Assembly (NCBI RefSeq): GCF_030269365.1
Contig: NZ_BSTF01000006.1
Coordinates: 124,001 to 188,000, forward strand
Source of the DNA: Lentzea sp. NBRC 102530
GTDB lineage: Bacteria; Actinomycetota; Actinomycetes; Mycobacteriales; Pseudonocardiaceae
Direction: 5' to 3'
DNA length: 64,000 nucleotides
Position 1 is the stretch's first letter, and each line of letters starts with the position of its first letter. The position numbers and the translations under genes were made by a program. A model generated the notes under the pieces. It was not told the origin of the DNA, did not search any database, and saw only the letters and a program-made list of their open reading frames with translations. Below, one piece after another: positions 51,939-60,855 of the stretch.

Positions 51939-53118
51939 CACCACAACGGCGGAGCCCAGTACCGGTGCTGGGCTCCGCCGTGTGCTGATCGTCCTGTGCA
52001 CCACCGAGATCATCAGCTGGGGGATCCTCTACTACGCGTTCCCGGTGCTGCTGCCGACGATCGGTGAGCGCACGGGCTGGTCGCACGCCGCGATCACCAT
52101 CGGGTTTTCCGCGAGCCAGATCGTCGCGGGGCTCGTCGGGGTTCCGGTGGGCAGGCTCCTCGACCGGCACGGTCCGCGCGCGATCATGACCACCGGCTCG
52201 GTCGTCGCCGTCCCGGCGGTCGTGCTGATGGCGACCGCACAGTCGCTCGCCTGGTTCACGGCGGCGTGGATGTTGATCGGCGTCGCGATGGCCGGGGTGT
52301 TCTACGCCCCTGCCTTCGCCGCCCTCACCCGCTGGTACGGGGTGCGGCGGGTGTCGGCACTGACCGCGCTCACCCTGGTCGCGGGGCTGGCCAGCACGGT
52401 GTTTGCGCCACTGACCGCGGTGCTGAACACGCACCTGGACTGGCGCGGGACCTACCTCGTACTCGCGGGCGTTCTGGCTGTCACCACGGTTCCGCTGCAC
52501 CTGTTCGGGCTGCGCCTACCGTGGCCGGAGATCGAGCACGAGGCGAAGCACCATCCGTCGGCGGTGGCGCGCAGCAGGCCGTTCATCGTGCTGACGATCG
52601 CGATGAGCCTCGCGGCGTTCAGCGTCTACGCCGTCGTGGTCAACCTCGTGCCGCTGCTGACCGAACGCGGCATGTCGACATCAGCGGCCGCCGCCGCCCT
52701 GGGCCTCGGAGGGGTGGGCCAGGTCCTCGGACGGCTCGGCTACGCCAGGCTGACCGCGCGGACTACGGTTCGCACGCGAACTGCGCTCATCCTGCTGGCG
52801 AGCGCGGCCGTCACCACGCTGCTCGGGCTCGTTCCCGGACCGGCGCTGCTGCTCATCGCCGGCTCGGTGCTCGCGGGCGTCGCGCGAGGGATCTTCACAC
52901 TGGTACAGGCGACGGCGGTCACCGACCGGTGGGGTGCCGTCCACTACGGACGGTTGAGCGGGTTGCTTGCTGTACCGGTGATGCTGTCCGCGGCGATCGC
53001 ACCGTGGGCGGGCAGTGCCCTGGCCGGGTGGCTCGGGGGATATCCGGCGGTGTTCGTGGTGCTCGGCATCATTGGCGTGGTGGCCGCCGGGTTGTCAACG
53101 ACAAGCGTGCCGCGTTAG
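51928..53118 (+). CDS. MFS transporter of the ars cluster
   Basis: A major facilitator superfamily protein of 396 residues with twelve hydrophobic segments. They include LIVLCTTEIISWGILYYAFP, the loop-2 motif GRLLDRHGPRAIM, LILLASAAVTTLLGLVPGPA and AVFVVLGIIGVVAAGLSTTS. The GTG start lies within the end of the FAD oxidoreductase gene, so the two are co-translated. Position suggests export of an arsenical or an intermediate made by the oxidoreductase, as with ArsJ, ArsK or ArsP systems, but the substrate cannot be read from sequence. Confidence 0.8.
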   Translation: MRADTTTAEPSTGAGLRRVLIVLCTTEIISWGILYYAFPVLLPTIGERTGWSHAAITIGFSASQIVAGLVGVPVGRLLDRHGPRAIMTTGSVVAVPAVVLMATAQSLAWFTAAWMLIGVAMAGVFYAPAFAALTRWYGVRRVSALTALTLVAGLASTVFAPLTAVLNTHLDWRGTYLVLAGVLAVTTVPLHLFGLRLPWPEIEHEAKHHPSAVARSRPFIVLTIAMSLAAFSVYAVVVNLVPLLTERGMSTSAAAAALGLGGVGQVLGRLGYARLTARTTVRTRTALILLASAAVTTLLGLVPGPALLLIAGSVLAGVARGIFTLVQATAVTDRWGAVHYGRLSGLLAVPVMLSAAIAPWAGSALAGWLGGYPAVFVVLGIIGVVAAGLSTTSVPR

Positions 53119-53159
53119 CTCGTACCCGTGGTCGACACGGGAACGAGCGGCCCGCATCG

Positions 53160-53820
53160 GTGGTGTTCGCGGCGGGCGCGGCCGTCGGACTGCTCGGCGG
53201 GATGATCGGTCTGGGTGGCGCCGAGTTCCGCTTGCCGCTGCTGATCGGGGATTCGGGTTCGCCGCGCTGTCCGCGGTCATCCTGCACAAGGCGATGAGCC
53301 TGGTCGTCGTGCTCACGGTGCTGCCCTCCCGGCCGGCCGCCGTGACCGCTGCCGAGCTCGGCTCGCACTGGGCGGGGGCAGGCTGGGCCGTCCGCATGCG
53401 CACAGCCGCGCTCTACAAGGTCCGCGCCGCGCTCAACCTGCTTCCGGCGGTCCAGGCGGTCGCCGTCGTCGCCGCGGGTTCGGCACCGGTGTGGTAGCCG
53501 CGATCGTGGGCGTTGCCGGCGGCGAGCTGCTGATCCCGACGATCGTGCTGTTGTACGGGATCGACATCAAGACCGCCGGCAGCCTGTCGCTTCCGGTGTC
53601 CCTGCCTACCGTGCTCGTGGCCTTCGCCCGCTGCAGCAGGGACGGCAGCCTCAGCGTTCTGCGTCAGAACCTGCACTCCGCCACCGTCGTGGTCGCCGGG
53701 TCGATTGTCGGCGCCCTGCTCTCTGGACTGCTCCTCGGAGTCGTTCCCGATCTGGTCCTGATCTCCGCGCTCGCGATCATCCTGCTGATCTCAGCGGTGA
53801 AGATCGCTCGTCACGACTGA
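53160..53820 (+). pseudogene. TauE/SafE-family exporter, broken
   Basis: Three frames are needed: VVFAAGAAVGLLGGMIGLGG, then GFAALSAVILHKAMSLVVVL, then VGVAGGELLIPTIVLLYGID and LLGVVPDLVLISALAIILLI to a normal end at 53818-53820. Between the second and third parts several membrane helices are missing (TAALYKVRAALNLL follows too soon). The last 110 codons are an open frame from 53491, but alone they cannot form the transporter. Confidence 0.75.
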
Positions 53821-53821
53821 G

Positions 53822-54223
53822 TCAGTCGAGCAGCTCCGCGACCAGTCCGCGCACGCGGCGGTCGATGTCGTCGCGGATCGGCCGGACCGCGTCGAGGCCC
53901 TGGCCCGCCGGGTCCTCCAGCTGCCAGTCGAGGTAGCGCTTGCCGGGGAACACCGGGCAGGTGTCGCCGCAGCCCATGGTGATCACCACGTCGGACGCCT
54001 CGACGTCCGCGGTCGTGAGCTTCGACGGTATCTCGGCGGTGATGTCCAGGCCCCACTCGGCGAGAGCGGCTGCGGCGGCGGGGTTGACCTTCTCAGCGGG
54101 TTCGGAGCCTGCCGAGCGGACGGCGATGCGGCCCATGCCGTAGTGCTGCAGCAGTGCCGCGGCCATCTGCGAGCGGCCGGCGTTGTGCACGCAGACGAAC
54201 AGCACTTCGGGGGTCTTGGACAC
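53822..54223 (-). CDS. arsC: Arsenate reductase ArsC (LMW-phosphatase type)
   Basis: A protein of 133 residues that reduces arsenate to arsenite. The C-x5-R active site is CVHNAGRSQ near residue 11-18, and the second redox cysteine lies in ITMGCGDTCPVFPG with a third Cys nearby. The Asp of the phosphatase fold is present further on (LDWQLEDPAG). Mycothiol- or thioredoxin-linked recycling is likely in actinomycetes. The GTG start begins the first strand. It ends one base after the TauE relic on the other strand and is followed upstream by a second, damaged arsC. Confidence 0.9.
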   Translation of the reverse strand: MSKTPEVLFVCVHNAGRSQMAAALLQHYGMGRIAVRSAGSEPAEKVNPAAAAALAEWGLDITAEIPSKLTTADVEASDVVITMGCGDTCPVFPGKRYLDWQLEDPAGQGLDAVRPIRDDIDRRVRGLVAELLD

Positions 54224-54253
54224 GTCGGTTTCTCCTTGCTTTCCAGCGGGTTC

Positions 54254-54670
54254 TCAGTCTTGGAGCAGTTCGCGCGCGCGGCGATCGATGTCGTCGCGGA
54301 CGGCTTTCGGCGAGGCGCCGGCCAGGTCGGCGACGTCCCAGTCGAGGTAGCGCTTGCCGGGGTAGACAGGAAAGGAGTCGCCGCAGCCCATGGTGACGAC
54401 CACGTCGGCGGTGCGCACGGAGACCTTGCCGAACGCGTGGTGCTCCAGCAGTGCGGCGGCGATTTGGGAGCGGCCGGCGTTGTGCACACAGATGAACAGC
54501 ACTTGCGGCACGGTGACGGTGGCGTTGTCGGCGAGCAGGTCGTAGGTCGCGTCCACGACCTTGGCCACGGTTTCGCGGCCGAACGCGCCGTGGAACCCGT
54601 CCGAGAGTTCGTCGATCCGGAGCAGCTGGGCGCTGAGCTCGTGCTGAGGGAATCCGCTGGTGCGGGACAT
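54254..54670 (-). pseudogene. Second arsC with N-terminal helical domain and internal deletion
   Basis: The frame is fully open (138 residues). An N-terminal three-helix region (ELSAQLLRIDELSDGFHGAF, DATYDLLADNATV) precedes the arsenate reductase part FICVHNAGRSQIAAALLEHH. After KVSVRT the sequence jumps directly to ADVVVTMGCGD, whereas the intact copy at 53822-54223 has about 40 residues between these points. The loss is in frame and removes the core of the phosphatase fold, so the product is probably inactive. The ATG at 54670 is divergent from arsR at 54756. Confidence 0.65.
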
Positions 54671-54755
54671 CAGATCTCCATGGACCGAAGTTCGTCGATG
54701 CAGATCACACTCGGTGTATCGACTTTTGTCAATCCAAGCGGCTATGGTCTTGCTC

Positions 54756-55085
54756 ATGACGAGCCAGGACCAGACTCTGCTCGACTCGACGACGGCCGCC
54801 CGCCTGTTCAAGGCGCTCGGCGACCCGATCCGCGTCGAGCTGGTCGGGCTGGTCCGCCGGACCGAGGGCCAGGAAGCGTGCTTCTGCGACCTCGCCGACC
54901 AGTTCGACATGCCGCAGTCCTCGCTGAGCCACCACCTCAAGATTCTCGTACGGGCCGGAGTCCTCAGCCGCGAACGCCGCGGCACGTGGAGCTGGTACCG
55001 CATCGACAACGCCGCCATCGACACCCTCGCGGCCGTGCTCGCGCCGGGAGGGCCGTTGCGCGACGCCAGCGCCTGCTGCGACTGA
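54756..55085 (+). CDS. arsR: ArsR-family arsenic repressor
   Basis: A winged-helix repressor of 109 residues. Residues 17-95 form the domain (RLFKALGDPIRVELVGLVRR, MPQSSLSHHLKILVRAGVLS). The trivalent-arsenic site is likely ACFCDLADQF plus the C-terminal Cys pair (SACCD). The ATG at 54756 begins just before the first helix. It is followed after 64 bases by acr3, which it most likely controls, and it diverges from the damaged arsC. TATCGACTTTTGTCAATCC in the 85-base gap may include its operator. Confidence 0.88.
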   Translation: MTSQDQTLLDSTTAARLFKALGDPIRVELVGLVRRTEGQEACFCDLADQFDMPQSSLSHHLKILVRAGVLSRERRGTWSWYRIDNAAIDTLAAVLAPGGPLRDASACCD

Positions 55086-55149
55086 CCTGAACGAACCGCA
55101 CCCGACCCCTCGTCGGGCGATCACGCCTGCCTGCACCCAGGAGAACCCG

Positions 55150-56223
55150 TTGACCACCAACGAAACCGTGGCACCAGACGTGCTGCACCGACTGTCCTTC
55201 CTGGACAGGCTGCTGCCGGTGTGGATCGGCCTCGCCATGGTCGCCGGGCTCGGCCTCGGCCGGTTCGTGCCAGGCCTGCAGGGCGTGCTCGAGGCGGTGA
55301 AGATCGGCGAGGTGTCCCTCCCGATCGCCCTCGGCCTGCTGCTGATGATGTACCCGGTGCTCGCCAAGGTCCGCTACGACAAGCTGGACACCGTCACCCG
55401 CGACACGCGCACGATGGTCCTGTCGCTGGTCCTGAACTGGATCCTCGGCCCGGCGCTGATGTTCGCACTGGCCTGGATCTTCCTCGCCGACCTGCCCGAG
55501 TACCGCACCGGCCTGATCATCGTCGGCCTCGCCCGCTGCATCGCCATGGTCATCATCTGGAACGACCTCGCGTGCGGCGACCGCGAGGCCGCCGCAGTGC
55601 TCGTGGCGCTGAACTCCGTCTTCCAGGTCGTCATGTTCGGCGTGCTCGGCTGGTTCTACCTCGATCTGCTGCCCCGCCGGCTCGGCCTCGACACCGCCTC
55701 GGTCGACTTCTCCGCGTGGGAGATCGCCACGTCCGTGCTGATCTTCCTCGGGATCCCGCTGCTCGCCGGCTACCTCAGCCGCGAACTGGGGGAGCGCTCG
55801 AAGGGCCGCGAGTGGTACGAGTCGAAGTTCCTGCCGCGCGTCGGCCCGATCGCGTTGTACGGGCTGCTGTTCACGATCGTCATCCTGTTCGCACTGCAGG
55901 GCAAGACCATCACGAGCCGCCCGCTGGACGTCGTGCGGATCGCGCTGCCGCTGCTGGTCTACTTCGCGATCATGTGGGCCGGGTCGTACGCGCTGGGCAA
56001 GGCGTCCGGGCTGTCGTACGAGCGGACCACGACCCTGGCGTTCACCGCGGCCGGCAACAACTTCGAGCTCGCCATCGCCGTCGCGATCGGCGTGTTCGGC
56101 GTGACCTCGGGGCAGGCCCTGGCCGGTGTGGTCGGGCCGCTGATCGAGGTGCCGGTGCTCGTCGGGCTCGTCTACGTGAGCCTGTGGTTGCGGCGTCGAT
56201 GGGCGGCCGGTGCCGAAGTCTGA
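55150..56223 (+). CDS. acr3: Arsenite efflux permease Acr3
   Basis: An integral membrane protein of 357 residues with ten helices that exports arsenite using the proton gradient. Family landmarks are GLARCIAMVIIWNDLACGD with the essential cysteine, FQVVMFGVLGWFYLDLLP and NNFELAIAVAIGVFGVTSGQ. The TTG at 55150 is chosen because CAGGAG precedes it and the product begins naturally (MTTNETVAPDVLHRLSFLDR). It overlaps the ArsO-like gene by 14 bases. A shrunken relic of the same gene lies at 21881-22160. Confidence 0.93.
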   Translation: MTTNETVAPDVLHRLSFLDRLLPVWIGLAMVAGLGLGRFVPGLQGVLEAVKIGEVSLPIALGLLLMMYPVLAKVRYDKLDTVTRDTRTMVLSLVLNWILGPALMFALAWIFLADLPEYRTGLIIVGLARCIAMVIIWNDLACGDREAAAVLVALNSVFQVVMFGVLGWFYLDLLPRRLGLDTASVDFSAWEIATSVLIFLGIPLLAGYLSRELGERSKGREWYESKFLPRVGPIALYGLLFTIVILFALQGKTITSRPLDVVRIALPLLVYFAIMWAGSYALGKASGLSYERTTTLAFTAAGNNFELAIAVAIGVFGVTSGQALAGVVGPLIEVPVLVGLVYVSLWLRRRWAAGAEV

Positions 56224-57193
56224 GGTCGTGGTGATCGGCGGCGGCCAGGCAGGTCTGGCCGCCGCCTTTTACCTGCGCCGCGCTGGTCTGTCCCATGTGG
56301 TGCTCGACGCCCGGCCGATGCCCGGCGGTGCGTGGCCGCACGGCTGGAACTCCCTGCGGCTGTTCTCGATCGCCCGCCACAGCTCGTTGCCCGGCTGGCC
56401 GATGCCGGCCTTCCCGGACGGCTACCCGACCGCGCAGCACGTGGTCGACTACCTGACCGCCTACGAGAAGCGCTACGACGTGCCGGTGCACCGGCCGGTC
56501 GTGGTGACCTCGGTGAGTCGTGATGGCGACGAGCTGGTGGTGCGCACCGATTCCGGGGACTGGTCCGCGCGGCACGTGATCAGCGCGACCGGCACCTGGT
56601 GGCGGCCCTTCCGGCCACTGATGGACCTGCCGGGACGCCAGCTGCACACCGTCGACTACCGCGACCCGCAGGAGTTCGCCGGGCAGAAGGTCGTCGTGGT
56701 CGGTGGCGGCAACTCCGGCGCGCAGATCGCCGCCGACCTTCTGCCGTATGCGTCCCTGACGTGGATGACCCGGCGTCCGCCGCGGTACATGCCTGATGGG
56801 ATCGACGGCAAGGCGCTGTTCGACGTCGCCGGCCGTCGCGTGGGCGGGGTCGGCGAACTCGGCGACATCGTGGCGGTGCCGTCGGTGCGGAAAGCTCGGG
56901 ACAGCGGCTTGCTCGTGGCCACACCGATGGATCCGGATGTGCTTGCCGAGGCCGACGCCGTGATCTGGTCCACCGGGTTCCGGCCCACACTCGGTCACCT
57001 CGCACCGTTGCAGCTGCGCGACGAACACGGCCGTATCGCGGTGGACGGAACGACCGCGATCAGGGAGCCGCGTCTGCACCTGGTCGGCTACGGCGGATGG
57101 ACCGGAGCCGCGTCCGCGACCCTGATCGGCGTCGGGCTTACAGCGAAGGCCACCGTGGCGAAGATCAGCTCAGCTTTGGACGCTCGATCATGA
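56210..57193 (+). CDS. ArsO-like flavoprotein monooxygenase
   Basis: A flavoprotein of 327 residues. It has the FAD motif VVVIGGGQAGLAAAFYLRRA, the signature GGAWPHGWNSLRLFS, the NADPH motif VVVVGGGNSGAQIAADLL and the ending VIWSTGFRP. This is the single-component monooxygenase often found after acr3 in actinomycete ars operons (ArsO type). It has been proposed to act on arsenicals, but the reaction is not settled. The GTG start overlaps the acr3 stop by 14 bases. The intact counterpart shows what the broken gene at 48946-49668 once was. Confidence 0.82.
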   Translation: MPKSEVVVIGGGQAGLAAAFYLRRAGLSHVVLDARPMPGGAWPHGWNSLRLFSIARHSSLPGWPMPAFPDGYPTAQHVVDYLTAYEKRYDVPVHRPVVVTSVSRDGDELVVRTDSGDWSARHVISATGTWWRPFRPLMDLPGRQLHTVDYRDPQEFAGQKVVVVGGGNSGAQIAADLLPYASLTWMTRRPPRYMPDGIDGKALFDVAGRRVGGVGELGDIVAVPSVRKARDSGLLVATPMDPDVLAEADAVIWSTGFRPTLGHLAPLQLRDEHGRIAVDGTTAIREPRLHLVGYGGWTGAASATLIGVGLTAKATVAKISSALDARS

Positions 57194-57604
57194 CGCCGAG
57201 CAGTTCCTGGGCTTTGTTGACCGAGGCTGACAGCGTCTCGTTGTTGAGCAGGTCGTTGATCGTGAGAGCCACCTGGACCACGCAGACCGCGGCAGCCGCG
57301 AGGAAACTACCGAAGATGCCGAACACAGGGTGATCCGTGAGACCGCCGTCTACTTCGCGGATGTAGGCCTCGGCGCCCTTCGCGGTGGGGTGGACGTGCG
57401 TCGACATCAGCCGGTGCGGGATGAAGAGACCTCGCGCACCGTAGGCGATGCAGAGCTGCGCGAGGTTGGCGAGAAAGGGCCGCAGAGGGTGTTTGGTGCC
57501 CTCGGGGCGCGTCAGTTCTTCCGGGATCGGCCAGCCGGAAGCGACGAGGTAGTCGTACAGCTCCTCGGCGACGCCTCGCCCAGCGAGGTCGGCCTGCCGG
57601 CAAC
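57165..57604 (-). pseudogene. 5'-truncated hypothetical gene
   Basis: The frame is open from the junction at about 57604 to a stop at 57165 and is coherent throughout: LAGRGVAEELYDYLVASGWP, LRPFLANLAQLCIAYGARGL, MSTHVHPTAKGAEAYIREVD and one membrane helix (HPVFGIFGSFLAAAAVCVVQ). No start codon precedes the first part; only an internal ATG at 57407 could give an 80-residue piece. The lost 5' end is replaced head-to-head by the ArsR-ArsC relic. I do not recognise the family. Confidence 0.55.
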
Positions 57605-58129
57605 CTGATGGCCCACCACCTGAAGCTGCTCGAACAGGCAGGCGTGCTCGAGCGCATCCGGTCCGAAGGCGACGAGCGCTGCAACCACCTGCGCGTGCGC
57701 GCCGATGCGCTGACCGGTCTCGGACCGGCCGGGAGCCGCATCGCCCCGCGTGTGGTGTTCGTCTGCACCTACAACTCGGCGCGCTCCCAGCTCGCCGCCG
57801 CGCTGTGGGAGAAGCGCAGCACCGTGCCCACCGCCTCCGCCGGCACCAAGCCCGCGGACGGAGTACACCCCCTAGCGGTCGCGACCGCCAAGGCCTACGG
57901 CATCCCGCTGTCCCCCGCTCGCACCGCCCACGTCGAGGACATCGTGCGGCCGGGCGACCTCGTGGTCGCCGTCTGCGACAAGGCCCACGAACAACCCGGA
58001 GACCTGCAACGCCTGCACTGGTCAGTGCGCGACCCAGCCCGCGCCGGCACCGGAGACGCCTACCTCGACCTCACCGACCGGGTCGACCGGCTGGCCCCGT
58101 CGTTCACCAGTCTGGAGAACAGCGACGCC
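57605..58129 (+). pseudogene. ArsR-ArsC fusion gene, both ends lost
   Basis: The frame begins in the recognition helix of an ArsR domain (NLMAHHLKLLEQAGVLERIR) and runs into an arsenate reductase-like phosphatase domain with FVCTYNSARSQLAAALWEKR and VVAVCDKAHEQPGDLQRLHW. The first 40-50 residues of the regulator are missing, although an ATG at 57608 keeps the rest open. At about 58129 the coherent sequence switches frame into another arsC. It may still yield a soluble fragment, but not a working sensor. Confidence 0.6.
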
Positions 58130-58680
58130 CCTCGGCATCGGCCGGCAACTCGCCTTCAAGACCGCAGCCAGCCGTCTGCGGCAGCAGTTCGACGGCAACT
58201 TCAGCACCGAGACCATCGAACGGTTCCTGCACACCAGCTACGACCAGTTCGCCTCGAACAGCACCGTCGCGAACTTCCTGCCACTGCTGGCCGAACGGTT
58301 CGCTCGCCAGCGCCTGCACGCCCTCGCCGAGGCCGACGGCCACGTGACCGACAACAAGCCCATCGTCCACTTCCTCTGCGTGCGCAACGCCGGTCGCAGC
58401 CAGATGGCCCTCGGCTTCTTCGAAGACCTCGCCGAGGACCGCGCGGTGGCCTGGTCCGGGCCCGGCAACCCGGCCACCGTCGAGGCCATCATGGAACGCG
58501 GCATCAAGATCTCCCGCGAGTTCCCGAAGCCCTGGACCGACGAGATCGTCCGTGCCGCCGACGTGATCGTCACGATGGGCTGCGGCGACGCCTGCCCTGT
58601 GTTCCCCGGCAAGCGCTACCGCCCCGTGCGCGACGAGATCGAACGCAAGGTCCGCGGGTTGCTCACTACGCCGATGCGCG
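58124..58680 (+). pseudogene. Third arsC, start lost and internal deletion
   Basis: The sequence IGRQLAFKTAASRLRQQFDG, ETIERFLHTSYDQFASNSTV is the N-terminal helical domain of larger actinobacterial arsenate reductases; FLCVRNAGRSQMALGFFEDL and VIVTMGCGDACPVFPG follow. No start codon lies before the helical domain because it is fused to the preceding relic. After GKRY the frame goes straight to RPVRDEIERKVRGLL, losing about 16 residues in frame compared with the intact copy. A GTG at 58344 could start a partial product. Confidence 0.65.
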
Positions 58681-59016
58681 GTCCGCGCTCACGCTCGCCA
58701 GCAGCGCCGCCATCCGATCAGCGGTCTCCGGCCGCGCCCGGTAGTAGACCCACGTCCCCCGCCGTTCGGAGTCGACCAGACCGGCCTGCCTCAACAGCTT
58801 GAGGTGATGTGAGATCGTCGGCTGCGAGAGGTCGAACGCCGGCGTCAGATCGCAGACGCACACCTCGCCCGACGGTCCCGACGCGATCATCGAGAACAAG
58901 CGCAGGCGCACAGGGTCACCGAGCGCCTTGAACACCAACGCCATCTCCTCGGCCTGCTCCTTCGCGAGCGGCTCCTCTGACAGCGGCCCGCAGCAGCCCT
59001 GACCTTGGTTCGACAT
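58666..59016 (-). CDS. arsR: ArsR-family arsenic repressor
   Basis: A protein of 116 residues with the winged helix VFKALGDPVRLRLFSMIASG and LSQPTISHHLKLLRQAGLVD. Arsenic ligands are likely CVCDL near residue 52, perhaps with the N-terminal GCCGPL pair. It is complete, unlike its neighbours. It diverges from the arsM relic, which it probably once controlled. TTCAATATTGACGCGAC directly upstream resembles the operator at 50519. Confidence 0.88.
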   Translation of the reverse strand: MSNQGQGCCGPLSEEPLAKEQAEEMALVFKALGDPVRLRLFSMIASGPSGEVCVCDLTPAFDLSQPTISHHLKLLRQAGLVDSERRGTWVYYRARPETADRMAALLASVSADRASA

Positions 59017-59097
59017 ACTTCAATATTGACGCGACTTCGCCTCCGGCGCAAACAGAAAATAGATAAACGTCTATACAACCTGGAGGGGTGTCGCTCA

Positions 59098-59500
59098 TGA
59101 GCGAGCAGACCGAACTGCGCGAGACCGTGCGAGCCCGCTACGCCGCGGCGGCGATCGCCGTCACGGAAGGCGGTGGCGGCTGTTGCAGCGGCCAGGCCGT
59201 CGAGGTCGACGAGACCTTCGGCGCCACGCTCTACCAGACGGCCCAGCGCGACGAGCTCCCGCCGAAGCGATCGCGGCCTCACTCGGCTGCGGCAACCCCG
59301 CCGCGGTCGCCGAACTCCGCGAAGGCGAGCGGGTGCTCGACCTCGGCTCCGGCGGCGGCATCGACGTCCTGCTCTCCGCGCGCCGCATCGGTCCGACGGG
59401 CAAGGCTTACGGCCTCGACATGACCGGCGAGATGCTCTCGCCGGCCCTGGCCAACGCCGAGAAGGCCGGCGCCACCAACGTCGGGTTCCTCTCGGAGCGC
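59098..59500 (+). pseudogene. arsM arsenite methyltransferase, frameshifted and truncated
   Basis: It starts well, with GGAGGGG before the ATG and [20 protein letters not shown] plus [12 protein letters not shown] frameshift near 59265 then leads into another frame with [40 protein letters not shown] (the AdoMet-binding motif) and [20 protein letters not shown]. The remaining half, including the later cysteines, is gone and replaced by an unrelated fragment. Confidence 0.75.
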
Positions 59501-59505
59501 ATGCT

Positions 59506-59790
59506 GGCCTGTCTGGCGCGTTCACCCGGTTGACGTTCCCCACCTACGAACCGCTGGTCTTCCTGGAACAGGAAGGCTCCGTTCTCATCGAGGAGCAGAG
59601 CGAGACGGTCAAGCTCTACGAGGAGATCGTTCGTTCACTCGCCAGTGCGAGCTTGAACGAGGAGGAATCGAAATCGATGCTGCTTCGAGTGTGCGAGCAG
59701 CTCGCCGTTCTTGACGGTCCCGAGCACAGTTACACGCTGCCGGGCGCCCTGGTCGCGGGCGTGCCCTTCCTCGGCAGTCATAGGTCGTGA
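59506..59790 (+). pseudogene. DUF5753-like C-terminal fragment
   Basis: [20 protein letters not shown] and the following helix (LYEEIVRSLASASLNEEESK) match the end of the DUF5753/Scr1-type proteins that carry an N-terminal XRE helix-turn-helix. The helix-turn-helix and the first half of DUF5753 are absent. The fragment is joined directly to the arsM relic. These proteins are often next to DUF397 partners, none of which is present. Confidence 0.5.
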
Positions 59791-59795
59791 TCCCG

Positions 59796-59827
59796 GGTTG
59801 CCTGCTCACCACGGTGAGCAGGCAACC
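59796..59827. terminator. Bidirectional hairpin terminator
   Basis: A 15-bp perfect stem (GGTTGCCTGCTCACC) with a 2-base loop lies between the DUF5753 fragment and the integrase end. Confidence 0.75.
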
Positions 59828-59843
59828 TTGAGATCCGGATCAG

Positions 59844-60855
59844 TTACTCGGCGAGCGGATGATGCTCGCCGGTTAGAGCCGCCAGTGCTCTCGCGACCTC
59901 TTCCACGGTGGCGCGGATGTAGGTCGTGGTGCTGCCCGCGTCGGTGTTGGAGTCGTTGTGTCCGGCGTACGCGCGCTACGGCGTAGCCGAAATGCCGTTC
60001 GACCCAGGTCAGCGTGGTGTACCGGAGCCAGTGCGTGCTCACGCCCTGCTTGCCCGCCCAGGCGAGGTTCTCGCCGACGCGGCTCCAGAGGTAGTCGTAG
60101 CGGTGGTAGGTGATCTGGGTTCCGTTCGCGTTGCGGAGCAGGCGCCCGTTCATCGGCGAGCCGCGATGCTCGACGTGTTGAAGCAGGTGCCACATCAGGG
60201 TGGGGGAGACCGGTTGCCAGCGCGAGGTCTCGCCCTTCTCCCGTAGGTAGACCAGGCACTGCTCCTCGTCGAGGTCCTTAGGACGCAGGGCCAGTGCGCC
60301 ACCTCGTCGAGCGGCGGTCTCGGTGTGGAACCGGATGATCAATGAGTCGAGTTGCGGGTCGTTGCCGGTCGTCGCGACGATGTCGTTGAGTTGGTCCATC
60401 TGCTTGCCCGATAGTGCCCGCCGGTTGCTGGGCTGGCGTCGCGGTTTGGCGACCTTGGCGGCCGGGTTGGACCGCTCGTCGATCAGCTCGTCGTTGACGG
60501 CGTGCCGGTAGAGACAGCGCAGTGCGGCGATGAGGTGCTCGGCGGCAGAGTTGCCGTTGCGGGTGTTGCGCCGGACGGTCAGGTTGGCCTTGATGTGCTG
60601 GACCAGCCGCTGGATGTCGGTCGGGGTCCGGTCGCTGAGCGAGACGTCCGCCCACTGGTCTAGCACGCGGTTCCAGTACGGCATGTAGGCACGGCGGGTG
60701 CCGTCACTGACCGCTGCGGCCACGACCGGGATGTACTCGCTGAAGGTGGGCGCCGGCGGCCTCACGGAGTTGAGCAGGTCCTCAGCTGTCACACCCATCC
60801 GGTCGAGAACCAGGCGTGCGGCGTCGAGCTCAGCCTGGGTCGGTGCGCCGGTCAC
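59844..60855 (-). pseudogene. Tyrosine integrase frameshifted before its catalytic Tyr
   Basis: An N-terminal SAM-like core-binding domain (about 35-125) is followed by a catalytic domain with the first Arg in TAARRGGALALRPKDLDEEQ and the H-x2-R box in STHWLRYTTLTWVERHFG. The frame then changes near 59990. The natural continuation, AYAGHNDSNTDAGSTTTYIR with the nucleophilic Tyr and the end GEHHPLAE, lies in the next frame and stops at 59844-59846. The span is two bases short of whole codons, so loss of one GC from a GCGCGC run explains it. Without repair the product lacks Tyr. It overlaps the AbrB-like gene by ATGA. Confidence 0.8.
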
